NCBI RefSeq assembly: GCF_040515995.1
Contig: NZ_CP159485.1
Coordinates: 124,001-188,000 of the forward strand
Reading direction: 5' to 3'
Length of the DNA: 64,000 nucleotides
DNA from: Proteinivorax hydrogeniformans
Lineage (GTDB): Bacteria > Bacillota > Proteinivoracia > Proteinivoracales > Proteinivoracaceae
The notes under the pieces were generated by a model. It did no database searches. It worked only from the letters and a program-made list of their open reading frames with translations, and had not been told where the DNA came from. A program made the position numbers and the translations under genes. Below are positions 21,045 to 30,459 of this stretch, in pieces. Positions within the stretch are counted from its first letter, which is position 1. Every line of letters begins with the position of its first letter.

Positions 21045-22124
21045 ATGCAGGCTTTAAGGACTCCAGATGATAATTTTTTAAAAACATTAGAGCTTGTGGC
21101 ACCAGGAACAAAGCTAAGAGAAGGTTTAGAAAACGTACTACGTGCTAAAACAGGAGCGCTTATAGTCATAGGAGAAAGTCCGCAGCTTCAGGAAATAGTA
21201 AGTGGTGGATTTTTTATAAACAGTGATTTTTCGCCTGCAAATCTTTACGAATTGGCGAAAATGGATGGTGCAATCTTGCTAAGTTACGACTCTAAGAAAA
21301 TCCTATATGCGAACACCCAACTTATACCAGACTCAAAAATACTATCTACGGAAACAGGCATCAGGCACCGAACTGCTGAAAGAGTAGCCCGACAAACAGG
21401 TGAGTTAGTTATTTCTATTTCTCAGCGTAGAAATACCATTACCTTATATAAAGGGTATGTAAAATATGCACTAAAAGATATAAGTGTAATTTTAAACAAA
21501 GCCAATCAAGCTATACAGACATTAGATAAGTATAGATCAGTGCTTGAACAGAGCCTAGTTAACCTAAGTGCTTTAGAGTTTGAGGAGATGGTAAATGTCG
21601 TTGATGTAGCCAATGTATTGCAAAGGTATGAAATGGTTTTAAGGATAGTTTCCGAGCTAGGCAAATATATTGTGGAGTTAGGAGACGAGGGGCGACTTAT
21701 AAAGATGCAGCTTGAAGAGTTAATATCTAATGTGAAAGAAGAGGGGTATTTAGTAATTAAAGACTATATGACTAATAAGGATATAGTAGACCCTGATGAA
21801 ACTTTAAAGAACATGTCTCAATTGTCCTCTGAAGAACTTTTAGAACTAACAAGTATCAGTAAGGTTTTAGGCTATGGGGTGAGTGTCGGAGCTTTAGATC
21901 AACCAGTAAAATCTAAAGGTCATAGAATTTTAAACAAAATTCCTCGACTACCTATGCCAGTAATAGAAAATGCAGTTAATTCGCTAGGTGGCTTACAAAA
22001 CATTCTATTAGCTTCAATAGAGGAGCTAGATGATGTAGAAGGTATCGGTGAGGTAAGAGCTCGTGCTATAAAAGATGGACTGCGCAGGCTTCAGCAGCAA
22101 GTGCTTCTAGATAGGCATGTTTAA
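21045..22124 (+). CDS. disA: DNA-integrity scanning diadenylate cyclase DisA
   Basis: A 359-residue c-di-AMP synthase. The DAC domain has the DGA motif at residues 74-76 and RHR at 107-109. A helical spine follows, then a RuvA-like helix-hairpin-helix domain (DDVEGIGEVRARAIKDGL). ATG directly follows the radA stop with no gap, so the two are translated from one message. In Bacillus RadA inhibits DisA, which fits the pairing. Confidence 0.97.
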   Translation: MQALRTPDDNFLKTLELVAPGTKLREGLENVLRAKTGALIVIGESPQLQEIVSGGFFINSDFSPANLYELAKMDGAILLSYDSKKILYANTQLIPDSKILSTETGIRHRTAERVARQTGELVISISQRRNTITLYKGYVKYALKDISVILNKANQAIQTLDKYRSVLEQSLVNLSALEFEEMVNVVDVANVLQRYEMVLRIVSELGKYIVELGDEGRLIKMQLEELISNVKEEGYLVIKDYMTNKDIVDPDETLKNMSQLSSEELLELTSISKVLGYGVSVGALDQPVKSKGHRILNKIPRLPMPVIENAVNSLGGLQNILLASIEELDDVEGIGEVRARAIKDGLRRLQQQVLLDRHV

Positions 22125-22145
22125 CCAAAAAAAGGGGGAAGGAAA

Positions 22146-22841
22146 GTGTTCAAACGAATTGTACCAAGCCTCTTTACCTTAGGTAACTTGGTTTTTGGAC
22201 TTATAGCGCTGCTTTATATCATAAACGGTGACCCTGCCCGAGGTTCAGCTTTTATATTAGTGGGTATGCTGTTAGATGGACTAGATGGGAAAGTAGCGCG
22301 CTTTTTAGGTGTCAGTAGTGAGTTCGGCAAACAGTTAGATTCCCTTTCGGACATGGTTACCTTCGGAGTTGCCCCGGCGTTTTTGACCTATGAACTAGCA
22401 TTAGAAATATATGGCATATACGGGCTGGCGATATGTTTTGCTTTTCCAATAGCTGGCGCAATCCGGTTAGCCCGGTTTAACGTAATAGCAGAAGAAACCC
22501 CGTCGGGATTTTTTATCGGGATGCCTATCACCATAGCTGGTGGAATCTTAACCATTGTAGTATTATTCGATATATTTCCACAGCTATTTGTTTTAGGGGC
22601 GGTGCTATTTTTAGCATATATGATGATATCAAGCACAAAGTACCCGGACTTTAAAACAGTTGGAATCCCAAAATGGGCACAGCTCTTACTTGTATTAGTG
22701 ATACTTTTGATAGTTTTTTACTTTAAGATTCCCGAACTAATATTTTTGCCTATTACCATATACATTCTTTTGGGACTAAAGGAACGTCTTGAAACTATTT
22801 TGCAGTGGTATAAACGTAAAAGAGTTTGTAGAAGTGAGTGA
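22146..22841 (+). CDS. pssA: CDP-diacylglycerol-serine O-phosphatidyltransferase
   Basis: A 231-residue membrane enzyme making phosphatidylserine from CDP-diacylglycerol and L-serine. The CDP-alcohol phosphotransferase motif is complete: D47-G48, A51-R52, G61, D65, D69. About six to eight hydrophobic helices follow. GTG start after GGGGGAAGG, 21 nt after disA, so probably in the same operon. PgsA-like enzymes share the motif, but the N-terminal PSLFTLGNLVFGL fits PssA. Confidence 0.92.
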   Translation: MFKRIVPSLFTLGNLVFGLIALLYIINGDPARGSAFILVGMLLDGLDGKVARFLGVSSEFGKQLDSLSDMVTFGVAPAFLTYELALEIYGIYGLAICFAFPIAGAIRLARFNVIAEETPSGFFIGMPITIAGGILTIVVLFDIFPQLFVLGAVLFLAYMMISSTKYPDFKTVGIPKWAQLLLVLVILLIVFYFKIPELIFLPITIYILLGLKERLETILQWYKRKRVCRSE

Positions 22842-22845
22842 TAAA

Positions 22846-22877
22846 AAAAAGATAGCACCAATCGGTGCTATCTTTTT
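22846..22877. terminator. Bidirectional terminator between pssA and convergent gene
   Basis: AAAAAGATAGCACC pairs with GGTGCTATCTTTTT around AATC. It can serve pssA on the plus strand and the gene ending at 22879 on the minus strand. Confidence 0.93.
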
Positions 22878-22878
22878 G

Positions 22879-23283
22879 CTAACTTAAATTAAAACGACCT
22901 AAAGTGGCTATTTTTTTATATTCTTGCTCTAAGACCTCTTGCAAATCTAAACCTAGGATGTTGCAAAGAGCGGCAACGTAAAACAGGTTATTACCTAACT
23001 CCATTTCCACTATCTCTCGACAGTTATCGCATAAACCACCTTCAACATGAGTTTCAGTGTAATTTTTTAATTCATCTAAGCGTGCCTCTTGGGGTATTTC
23101 TTTTTTTGTGGCTGTAACTTCTAAGCAACCGCAGTTTGTAACGGTCTTGGCCACAGAACGATTTACTCTGCTATTAGACTCTTGATACTTAGTTAATATA
23201 TCTAATATACTCCTGTGCCTGATAAGTAGGTCATTAACTTTAGTTTGAAATTTATGGCAATCTAATTCTTTGTTTTCATTCAT
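22879..23283 (-). CDS. Conserved Clostridia protein of unknown function, Cys-containing
   Basis: A 134-residue protein, the only gene on the minus strand. The N-terminal half is helical (KVNDLLIRHRSILDILTKYQESNSRVNRSVAKTVTNCGCLEV) and holds CGC. The middle has GGLCDNCREIVEMELGNNLFYVAALCNILGLDLQEVL, where CDNC could bind metal. I recall homologues in Clostridia, some labelled DUF1573, but cannot confirm it. The final part resembles a MazG-like helical tail. No function is proposed. Confidence 0.8.
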   Translation of the reverse strand: MNENKELDCHKFQTKVNDLLIRHRSILDILTKYQESNSRVNRSVAKTVTNCGCLEVTATKKEIPQEARLDELKNYTETHVEGGLCDNCREIVEMELGNNLFYVAALCNILGLDLQEVLEQEYKKIATLGRFNLS

Positions 23284-23407
23284 TACAAATTTTCACCCCA
23301 CTATTTGAGCTTTTGCATTTATTATATATATTTCATGATTGCTTTGTCAAACTAAAACGGGGTTAAATATTAAATTTTTAATTAAAGAATTTAATTTAAA
23401 GATTGTG

Positions 23408-23437
23408 TTGACACCAAACGATAAATTATGATAAAAT
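23408..23437 (+). promoter_or_regulatory. Promoter of carD
   Basis: TTGACA (23408-23413), 18-bp spacer, TAAAAT (23432-23437). Confidence 0.75.
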
Positions 23438-23517
23438 AAAACAATTTTGACATTCCGCCCTCTAGATGTTAAAATTATATAAAAATTCCAATTTGTAAAT
23501 TGGAGGGGGTATGTTAT

Positions 23518-23997
23518 ATGTTTAGCATTGGAGATAAGATAGTTTACCCTATGCATGGAGCAGGGACTATTGAGAATATCGAGGAAAGAAAGATTTTAGA
23601 CAAGGTAGAAAAATATTATGAGCTAAAGATACCAATTGGATCTATTACAGCGTTTGTACCTATATCTAGAGTTGAAAAATTAGGTATTCGTAAAGTTGTG
23701 GACGTAGGGGAGCTGAAGAAGGTTTTTGAGATTTTAAATAAAGATCAAGGAGCCATGTCTTCAAACTGGAATAGACGGTATAGACAGAATCTCGACAAGC
23801 TAAAGACAGGTGACATATTTCAGGTGGCAGAAGTAGTAAAAGATTTAACAATTAGGGATACAACTAAAGGACTGTCTTCAGGAGAAAAAAGAATGCTTGA
23901 GAAATCACGACAAATACTGGTCAGTGAAATAGTCCTTGCTAAAAACATTTGTGAAGAAGAAGCGGATAACTTGTTACAAGAAGGGTGTGGGATATAA
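23518..23997 (+). CDS. carD: CarD/CdnL-family transcriptional regulator
   Basis: A 159-residue protein. The N-terminal Tudor-like RNA-polymerase-interacting domain is clear: FSIGDKIVYPMHGAGTIENIEERKI. A helical C-terminal domain follows. CarD proteins bind the RNA polymerase beta subunit and stabilise open complexes, often at rRNA promoters. ATG at 23518 has GGAGGGGG 8 nt upstream; the in-frame TTG at 23500 lies before that site. A small hairpin (CCAATT/AATTGG, 23488-23503) touches the first bases of the ribosome site. Confidence 0.93.
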   Translation: MFSIGDKIVYPMHGAGTIENIEERKILDKVEKYYELKIPIGSITAFVPISRVEKLGIRKVVDVGELKKVFEILNKDQGAMSSNWNRRYRQNLDKLKTGDIFQVAEVVKDLTIRDTTKGLSSGEKRMLEKSRQILVSEIVLAKNICEEEADNLLQEGCGI

Positions 23998-24069
23998 TTT
24001 TAAAAAATAAATACTGTATAACATCATGCAAAAAGATTATAATATAGGGTAGGAGGTGAAGGGTTTCGA

Positions 24070-25140
24070 ATGATAAAAACTCTAACTAGAATTATAGCAA
24101 TGCTATTTGGTATTTCATTTGGGTATATGATTTCAGCGCAGTTAATAGAATTTGATATTATTAATGTCCAGGGAACTTCTAAGTATGGTTTTATAAGTGG
24201 GGTCTCTATTTTATCAGCACTATTATTTTTTGTTATATCGCCCTTTGTGTCGAGGAGAATTATTGGACTTGGGCGGTACCTAGATAAAAAACTCTACTAT
24301 ACACCGGTGCAAGATATTATAGCTGGAATTGTCGGTCTTATTATAGGGTTAGTTATGGCTACCCTGCTTATATCTCCTTTAACGGAGCTTCCCATCGTAG
24401 GTCCCTTTTTGCCTTTTGTGGCAAATCTGACCTTAGGCTATCTAGGGTATATAATAGCAATAAGTAAATGGGATGACGTACTAAGTTTATTTGGTAAATC
24501 CTCAAAAGATAAAAGAGCTGGCCAAGGAGTAATGACAAAGATTTTAGATACAAGCGTTATCATCGATGGAAGAATTGCAGATATTTGCGATGCCCACTTT
24601 ATCGAGGGAAAACTTATAATCCCCGGGTTTGTACTAGAAGAGCTACGACATATAGCTGACTCGTCTGACACCCTAAAAAGAAACAGAGGAAGAAGAGGGT
24701 TAGATATATTAAATAGGATTCAAAAAGAGATTGATGTACCGGTGATTATATTGGAAAATGATACCACAGGAGAAGGGCTAGAAGTAGACAGTAGGCTTGT
24801 CAAGCTTGCCCAAAAGTTAAAGGGTATGGTAGTTACTAATGACTATAATTTAAACAAAGTCTGTGAGCTCCAGGGTGTCCCAGTACTAAATATTAACGAG
24901 TTAGCCAATGCTGTAAAACCTGTGGTGTTACCTGGAGAGGAAATGCTAGTAGAAATTGTAAAAGATGGAAAAGAAGCAGGTCAGGGCATAGGATACTTAG
25001 ATGATGGCACCATGATCGTTGTTGATGGTGGGAAAAATCATATAGGTGAGAACTTAGATGTTTTAGTTACAAGCGTTTTGCAAACTGCTGCAGGCAGGAT
25101 GATATTTGCAAAAATAAAAACAAATCCAAAAGCAAGTTAA
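24070..25140 (+). CDS. PIN/TRAM-domain membrane protein (YacL family)
   Basis: A 356-residue protein. Residues 1-140 contain four hydrophobic helices. A PIN nuclease domain starts near 155 (ILDTSVIIDGRIADI, with later acidic residues in NRGRRGLDIL and VTNDYNLNKV). A TRAM RNA-binding domain ends the protein. The family is widespread in Gram-positives beside ispD; an RNase role is likely but not proved. ATG follows AGGAGGTGAAGG. Confidence 0.93.
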   Translation: MIKTLTRIIAMLFGISFGYMISAQLIEFDIINVQGTSKYGFISGVSILSALLFFVISPFVSRRIIGLGRYLDKKLYYTPVQDIIAGIVGLIIGLVMATLLISPLTELPIVGPFLPFVANLTLGYLGYIIAISKWDDVLSLFGKSSKDKRAGQGVMTKILDTSVIIDGRIADICDAHFIEGKLIIPGFVLEELRHIADSSDTLKRNRGRRGLDILNRIQKEIDVPVIILENDTTGEGLEVDSRLVKLAQKLKGMVVTNDYNLNKVCELQGVPVLNINELANAVKPVVLPGEEMLVEIVKDGKEAGQGIGYLDDGTMIVVDGGKNHIGENLDVLVTSVLQTAAGRMIFAKIKTNPKAS

Positions 25141-25151
25141 GGAGTTTTAAA

Positions 25152-25853
25152 ATGGGGAATATTGCACTTATAGCCGCTGCTGGTTCAGGCAGCAGAATGA
25201 AGATGAGTACTAAAAAACAATATTTAGAAATAGCGGGTCAACCTATGTTGGCCCGTACTGTTTTGTTATTTCAAAAAAATAAGAAAATAGATGATATATA
25301 TATTATCACTCCACCTGAAGATATATCTTTATGCCAAAAAGTTGTATCTCAATGGTGTGGTCAAAGAAAAATTAAAGGTATAATATCAGGTGGGAAAACA
25401 AGATTTGAATCAGTGTATAATGGTATCACTCAAATTAAATTAGAGGAAAAAGATAAGGTCTTAATTCATGATGGAGCTAGACCTTTTGTTTCTCAAAGCC
25501 TTATTGATGCTATAGTTGACAAACTATATCAGCAGGATGTATGTGGTGTGATACCAGGTATTTCAGTTAAAGACACAATTAAAAAAGTTAACGGCGACAA
25601 CATAGTGGGGACTCCACCTAGAGACCAGCTAATAGCAGCACAAACCCCTCAAGGGTTTTGTGCTCAGACTTTAAAAGACCTATACATAAAAGCAGATAAA
25701 GATAACTTGCAAGGCCTGACAGACGATAGCTCTCTATTAGAGCACTACAAATACCCTGTTTACTATATCATAGGAGAAGAGAAAAATTTTAAAGTAACAA
25801 CACCACAAGATCTACAGATAGCCCAGCTACAGGTTAAGGAGGGGACTAAGTGA
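25152..25853 (+). CDS. ispD: 2-C-methyl-D-erythritol 4-phosphate cytidylyltransferase
   Basis: A 233-residue enzyme of the MEP isoprenoid pathway that joins CTP with MEP to give CDP-ME. The nucleotide loop AAAGSGSRM with the following [13 protein letters not shown], the DGARPFVS segment and AQTPQGF are family hallmarks. The gene overlaps ispF by 4 nt. Confidence 0.96.
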   Translation: MGNIALIAAAGSGSRMKMSTKKQYLEIAGQPMLARTVLLFQKNKKIDDIYIITPPEDISLCQKVVSQWCGQRKIKGIISGGKTRFESVYNGITQIKLEEKDKVLIHDGARPFVSQSLIDAIVDKLYQQDVCGVIPGISVKDTIKKVNGDNIVGTPPRDQLIAAQTPQGFCAQTLKDLYIKADKDNLQGLTDDSSLLEHYKYPVYYIIGEEKNFKVTTPQDLQIAQLQVKEGTK

Positions 25854-26341
25854 AAATTGGAATAGGATACGATGTACACAAGTTAGTAAATGATAGAAAG
25901 TTAATAGTCGGGGGTGTAGACATACCCTTTGAAAAGGGGTTAGCGGGGCATTCTGATTCAGATGTACTTATCCATGCCATAATGGATAGTATTTTGGGGC
26001 CGTTAGGTCTTGGTGATATAGGCACGCTTTTTCCCGATACCGATCAGAAATTTAAGGATATAGATAGTATGGTATTGCTAAAAGAGGTAAAAAATAAGCT
26101 TAAAGAGCGTTCGATAAAAATAGGAAATATAGACTGTGTAATAATGGCTCAAAGACCCAAGATGGCACCCCATATTAAAAAAATGCGAATGAATATAGCC
26201 AATGTCTTATGTATTGATGAGTCTCAAATAACTATCAAAGCCACAACAACAGAAGGTCTAGGCTTTATTGGCAGAGAAGAGGGCATAGCTGCCCAAGCTG
26301 TTTCGTTATTTTATTGTCAAAACAATGCAGAATTGGTATAA
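25850..26341 (+). CDS. ispF: 2-C-methyl-D-erythritol 2,4-cyclodiphosphate synthase
   Basis: A 163-residue trimeric metalloenzyme of the MEP pathway. Metal ligands are seen in GYDVHKL (Asp, His) and in [32 protein letters not shown] closes the protein. GTG start in a GTGA overlap with the ispD stop. Confidence 0.96.
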   Translation: MKIGIGYDVHKLVNDRKLIVGGVDIPFEKGLAGHSDSDVLIHAIMDSILGPLGLGDIGTLFPDTDQKFKDIDSMVLLKEVKNKLKERSIKIGNIDCVIMAQRPKMAPHIKKMRMNIANVLCIDESQITIKATTTEGLGFIGREEGIAAQAVSLFYCQNNAELV

Positions 26342-26354
26342 TAAATAAAAACTA

Positions 26355-26577
26355 AGGCGATGAAAAAAAGATTTAGTATGTTCTCTTACCTCAAACAGAG
26401 ATGATCTTTATTTTGGTGGAAAAAGATCAGGTTAAAAGTGAACAGAAATTGCACTTTTTTGAGCTTAGTCGGGTGGTGCCGTTAATGACCTTTTAAGATA
26501 AATGGCTAAAAGGTCATTTAATTAGAGTGGAACCGCGAAATAGTCGCCTCTAAGCTTTAGAGGTGACTATTTTTTAA
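26355..26577 (+). promoter_or_regulatory. Cysteine T-box leader of cysE-cysS
   Basis: Stem I includes AGTA near 26376. The proposed specifier is TGC at 26450-26452 (Cys). The F-box CCGTTA lies at 26479-26484, then a stem TGACCTTTT/AAAAGGTCA, then the T-box GAGTGGAACCGCG. Its TGGA would pair with a tRNA end of UCCA, as expected for tRNA-Cys with U73. The terminator AATAGTCGCCTCTAA with its inverted copy and a T run ends at 26576. Uncharged tRNA-Cys should switch on serine acetyltransferase and CysRS. Confidence 0.92.
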
Positions 26578-26618
26578 TATACAACGTTTAATACTTTTCT
26601 AAAATGGGGGTTCAAATA

Positions 26619-27269
26619 ATGTTTCACGGAATCAAATCAGATGTTAAAGCAGTTTTTGATAACGACCCAGCAGCTAAAAGCATTTTAGAAGTACTTTTTT
26701 GTTACCCAGGATTGCATTGTATTATGATTCATCGCTTATCCCATCGGCTATATAAATCAAAAATGGTATTTCTGTCTAGGTTAATTTCTCAATTTGCTAG
26801 ATGGCTAACAGGCATCGAAATACATCCAGGCGCGCAAATAGGCCGACGTGTTTTTATAGACCATGGCATGGGCGTAGTTATTGGGGAAACTGCTGAGATT
26901 GAAGATGGTGTAGTGATTTATCAAGGAGTAACTTTAGGTGGGACTGGTAAGGACAAGGGGAAAAGACATCCCACTATAGGTTCAAATTGTATAATCGGCG
27001 CTGGCGCTAAGGTGCTTGGTCCGTTTAAGGTTGGGGATAACTCTAAAATTGGCGCGGGGTCCGTTGTGCTAAAAGAAGTGCCCCCTGACTCAACTGTGGT
27101 CGGAGTTCCTGGACAAATAGTTCAGGGGGGAAAAAGAAAAAAAGACTGCTTAGATCATGGAAACTTGCCAGACCCTGTAATGGCAGTTACAAAATGCCTA
27201 GAAAAACGGCTTAAAGATATTGAAAGTAAGGTCGAAGCTTTAAAGGAGGATAAAGCAGATGACAATTAA
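26619..27269 (+). CDS. cysE: Serine O-acetyltransferase
   Basis: A 216-residue enzyme making O-acetylserine for cysteine synthesis. It is the short form with a reduced N-terminal helical part. The left-handed beta-helix is typical: [40 protein letters not shown], then [21 protein letters not shown] at 26619 has GGGGG 8 nt upstream; the in-frame ATG at 26604 has no site. Controlled by the T-box and overlapping cysS by 11 nt. Confidence 0.95.
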   Translation: MFHGIKSDVKAVFDNDPAAKSILEVLFCYPGLHCIMIHRLSHRLYKSKMVFLSRLISQFARWLTGIEIHPGAQIGRRVFIDHGMGVVIGETAEIEDGVVIYQGVTLGGTGKDKGKRHPTIGSNCIIGAGAKVLGPFKVGDNSKIGAGSVVLKEVPPDSTVVGVPGQIVQGGKRKKDCLDHGNLPDPVMAVTKCLEKRLKDIESKVEALKEDKADDN

Positions 27270-28656
27270 ATTATTTAACACAGCAACGCAAACCTATGAG
27301 AGTTTATCTCCGGTTAATGAAGGTAAAGTAAATATGTATGTATGTGGCCCTACAGTTTACAATTATTTTCATATAGGCAATGCACGAGTTTTTGTTTTTT
27401 TCGATGTGGCTAGAAGGTATTTAGAAAAAAGGGGATACGCAGTTAACTACGTTCAAAACTTTACAGACATTGACGATAAGCTTATTGAAAAAGCCAACGC
27501 AATCGGAACAACTGTTAAACAGCTATCAGAGGAAATGATAGAGGCCTATTACGAAGATGCTAGGGCCTTAGGGGTTAAGGATGCAGATTTTCATCCAAAG
27601 GCTACAGAACATATAAAAGAAATGATTGATGCCATTTCAAAACTTATTCAAAAAGACTTAGCCTATGAGACAGAAAAAGATGTTTACTTTAACACAGACA
27701 ACTTTTCTGACTATGGAAAGTTGTCGGGGCAGGACATATCAAATCTTCAGTCAGGGAGCAGAATAGATGTAGACCCACATAAAAAAAACCCATTAGACTT
27801 TGTGCTTTGGAAAAAAGCTAAACCAGGTGAACCTAGCTGGGACAGTCCATGGGGTAAGGGAAGGCCAGGATGGCATATTGAATGTACAGCAATGTCTAGA
27901 AAGTACCTCGGAGATACATTAGATATTCATGCCGGCGGAGAAGACCTAGCTTTTCCACACCATGAAAATGAGGTTGCCCAAAGTGAAGGGTTGACGGGCA
28001 AACCATTTACGAAGCACTGGCTGCATGCTAGGTTTTTACAAATCGACAGCAAAAAAATGGGCAAATCTTTAGGCAATCAGTTAATGGTAAGGGATCTTTT
28101 AAAAAAACATCCACCACTAGCTTTGCGGTTCTTTTTGCTATCCGCCCATTATAGAAACCCTTTAAACTACACAGAAAAACTTCTGCAATCCGCAAAAAGT
28201 AGTGTAAATAGGCTAAACACTGCTTACCAAAACTTACAACATGCCCAAGCTCAGACTAAGCTTGAAAATAAAGTGGAAAGTCTCGATATATTGGAAGAGT
28301 ATAGAAAGAAGTTTTACAAGGCTATGGACAACGACTTTAATACAGCTGATGCTATAAGTGTTTTGTTCGAGGTGGTAAAAGAAGCAAACAACCTTCTAGC
28401 TTCGCCTAAGAAAAATGGTGCATCAATAGCTGCCTTTAAAGAGACTATAGACGAATTTGATGATATTTTAGGCCTGATAGAAAGGACCGAAGAAAAAATA
28501 TTAGATGAAGAAATTGAAGAAAAAATACAACAAAGACAACAAGCCCGGGCCGCTAGGGACTTTGCTACAGCTGACAGAATTAGAGATGAGCTACTAGAAA
28601 AAGGGATAGCCCTTGAAGATACACCTGATGGCGTGAGGTGGAAATATATTGAATAA
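27259..28656 (+). CDS. cysS: Cysteinyl-tRNA synthetase
   Basis: A 465-residue class I synthetase. Zinc ligand C29 precedes the HIGN motif (38-41), and WHIECTAM and [10 protein letters not shown] supply the other ligands. The KMSKS loop reads KMGKS (266-270), a variant I note but do not think disabling because the second Lys is kept. Shares the cysteine T-box with cysE. Confidence 0.97.
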   Translation: MTIKLFNTATQTYESLSPVNEGKVNMYVCGPTVYNYFHIGNARVFVFFDVARRYLEKRGYAVNYVQNFTDIDDKLIEKANAIGTTVKQLSEEMIEAYYEDARALGVKDADFHPKATEHIKEMIDAISKLIQKDLAYETEKDVYFNTDNFSDYGKLSGQDISNLQSGSRIDVDPHKKNPLDFVLWKKAKPGEPSWDSPWGKGRPGWHIECTAMSRKYLGDTLDIHAGGEDLAFPHHENEVAQSEGLTGKPFTKHWLHARFLQIDSKKMGKSLGNQLMVRDLLKKHPPLALRFFLLSAHYRNPLNYTEKLLQSAKSSVNRLNTAYQNLQHAQAQTKLENKVESLDILEEYRKKFYKAMDNDFNTADAISVLFEVVKEANNLLASPKKNGASIAAFKETIDEFDDILGLIERTEEKILDEEIEEKIQQRQQARAARDFATADRIRDELLEKGIALEDTPDGVRWKYIE

Positions 28657-29038
28657 AAACAAACTGCAAAAAGAGGTTCCGGTAATAGCGCTGGCGTTTG
28701 TGGGCGATGCTGTATTTGACACGTATATCCGGACCATGTTGATAAATAAGGGTAAGTTTAAACCTAGCTTACTTCATAAGAGAGCTAGCTCTTTTTCAAA
28801 AGCTTCAGCACAATCTAAAGCATACCTTAATATCAGAAAAATCCTTGAAGCTGAGGAAGAAGAGATAGCTAAGAGAGGAAGAAATGCCAAAACTAATACA
28901 ATGGCGAAAAATGCGTCTGTAGCAGACTACAAAAATGCTACCGCACTAGAAACGCTTATAGGCTATCTTCATCTTACCGATCAAAACGAGCGGATAAACC
29001 TGATAATGGACAAAATCGTATCAGAAATAGAAAAATAG
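28649..29038 (+). CDS. mrnC: Mini-ribonuclease 3
   Basis: A 129-residue RNase III catalytic domain without an RNA-binding domain. It trims the ends of 23S precursor in Bacillus. Core segments: LAFVGDAVFDTYIRTMLI, RGRNAKTNTMAKNASVADYKNATALETLIGYLHL. TTG start, 8-nt overlap with cysS. Confidence 0.95.
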   Translation: MNKNKLQKEVPVIALAFVGDAVFDTYIRTMLINKGKFKPSLLHKRASSFSKASAQSKAYLNIRKILEAEEEEIAKRGRNAKTNTMAKNASVADYKNATALETLIGYLHLTDQNERINLIMDKIVSEIEK

Positions 29039-29050
29039 GAGGCATATAAA

Positions 29051-29737
29051 ATGGAGGTAAAATTATTAAGCCACACCCCTAATACCCAGCAGCTTGTAGC
29101 TACAGCCGCTAGGCTATGTTATTCAGCTGATGACATCGATGATATTCTAAAAAAGATGGAGGATGAAAAAGGGAAAAAACTTATTAACAAGCTGATTAAG
29201 CTAGGGCACCAATCACCTTTTGAGCACATTTCCTTCACCTTTGGGATTAGTGGTGTAAGTAGATCATTAACTCATCAGCTAGTTAGGCATAGAATAGCTA
29301 GTTATTCTCAAAAATCGCAACGTTACGTTGCAGAAAGCAAATTTGATTACATAACTCCCCCATCGATACAAAAGAATGAAGAGGCAGCAAAAAAGTATGG
29401 GCAGTTGATGGAGAAAATAGCAAATTGCTATGAAGAACTTTCTGAAATAGCGCCTAAAGAGGATGCTAGATATGTGCTCCCCAATAGTTGTGAAACTAAA
29501 ATTGTAGCTACCTTTAACGCAAGATCTCTTTTTAACTTTTTTAATCATAGAATGTGCACCAGAGCCCAGTGGGAAATACGCTTGCTAAGCGAGAAAATTT
29601 ATGAGATCGTAAATGAGATAGCGCCGGAGATATTTAGTCATTTTGGGGCTAGCTGTGATTCCTTAGGTTACTGCCCTGAAGGATCAATGTGTTGCGGAAA
29701 AGCGCCTACCTTAGAGGAAAAGAGGCGACAAAAATGA
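29051..29737 (+). CDS. thyX: FAD-dependent thymidylate synthase
   Basis: A 228-residue ThyX that makes dTMP using methylene-THF and reduced flavin. The ThyX motif RHR-7-S is at residues 79-89 (RHRIASYSQKS). RAQWEIR in the C-terminal half is another conserved segment. The tail holds CPEGSMCCGKAP. AGGAGG upstream. The stop overlaps the rlmB start (ATGA). Confidence 0.96.
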   Translation: MEVKLLSHTPNTQQLVATAARLCYSADDIDDILKKMEDEKGKKLINKLIKLGHQSPFEHISFTFGISGVSRSLTHQLVRHRIASYSQKSQRYVAESKFDYITPPSIQKNEEAAKKYGQLMEKIANCYEELSEIAPKEDARYVLPNSCETKIVATFNARSLFNFFNHRMCTRAQWEIRLLSEKIYEIVNEIAPEIFSHFGASCDSLGYCPEGSMCCGKAPTLEEKRRQK

Positions 29738-30459
29738 GTGACTTTGTATTTGGAAAAAACTCCGTAAAAGAGTTGCTACAGACTGACAGAAGTATCAATA
29801 AACTATTTTTGGTCAAAGGTTTTAAAGATGATGAGCTCATTAAACTGGCTAAAAGTAAAAGACTCATCATAAAAACCGTAGACAAAAAAAAGTTAGACAG
29901 TATGACGGGTGGAAAAAACCATCAGGGCATCATAGCGTCAGTTAGCCCTAAGGATTATGCAGATATAGAGCAAATCCTGCAAAATGGAGAAGAGGGAAGA
30001 AGGTTTATTATCGTCTTAGACTCTCTTGAAGATCCTCATAATTTAGGGGCGATACTAAGAGTCGCTGATGGCGCAAAGGTAGATGGCGTTGTTATTCCTA
30101 AAAATAGAGCGGTGCCTTTAACTTCCACCGTAGCAAAAGTTGCAGCTGGAGCTATGGAAACTGTTCCCGTTGCTCAGGTAACAAACCTAAGTAGATCGAT
30201 AGAAGAATTAAAAGATAAAGGTTTTTGGGTTACAGGCGCAGACCCTAAAGGACAGCCTTTTTATAAATCCGACTTAAAAGGAAATGTATGCCTAGTAATC
30301 GGAGGCGAAGGGAAGGGGATCACCCGACTAGTCAAAGAAAAATGCGATTTTCTAGCATCCATTCCATTAAGCGGAAAAGTTACCTCTTTAAACGCCGCAA
30401 CTGCAACAGCGATTTTATCATATGAAGTGGTTAGACAGAGGGCAAATGAAGGGTCGTAA
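29734..30459 (+). CDS. rlmB: 23S rRNA 2'-O-methyltransferase, TrmH/RlmB family
   Basis: A 241-residue SPOUT methyltransferase. The substrate-binding N-domain is FVFGKNSVKELL to GKNHQGIIASV. The SAM knot shows DSLEDPHNLGAILR, then VIGGEGKGITRLV and IPLSGKVTSLNAATATAI. ATG at 29734 is chosen over an in-frame ATG at 29689 deep inside thyX. The target is probably G2251-type in 23S. Confidence 0.93.
   Translation: MSDFVFGKNSVKELLQTDRSINKLFLVKGFKDDELIKLAKSKRLIIKTVDKKKLDSMTGGKNHQGIIASVSPKDYADIEQILQNGEEGRRFIIVLDSLEDPHNLGAILRVADGAKVDGVVIPKNRAVPLTSTVAKVAAGAMETVPVAQVTNLSRSIEELKDKGFWVTGADPKGQPFYKSDLKGNVCLVIGGEGKGITRLVKEKCDFLASIPLSGKVTSLNAATATAILSYEVVRQRANEGS

Noticed and set aside
26471-26480. A second T-box (GGGTGGTGCC)
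   Set aside because: It runs directly into the F-box CCGTTA, so it is part of the stem IIA/B region and not another antiterminator.
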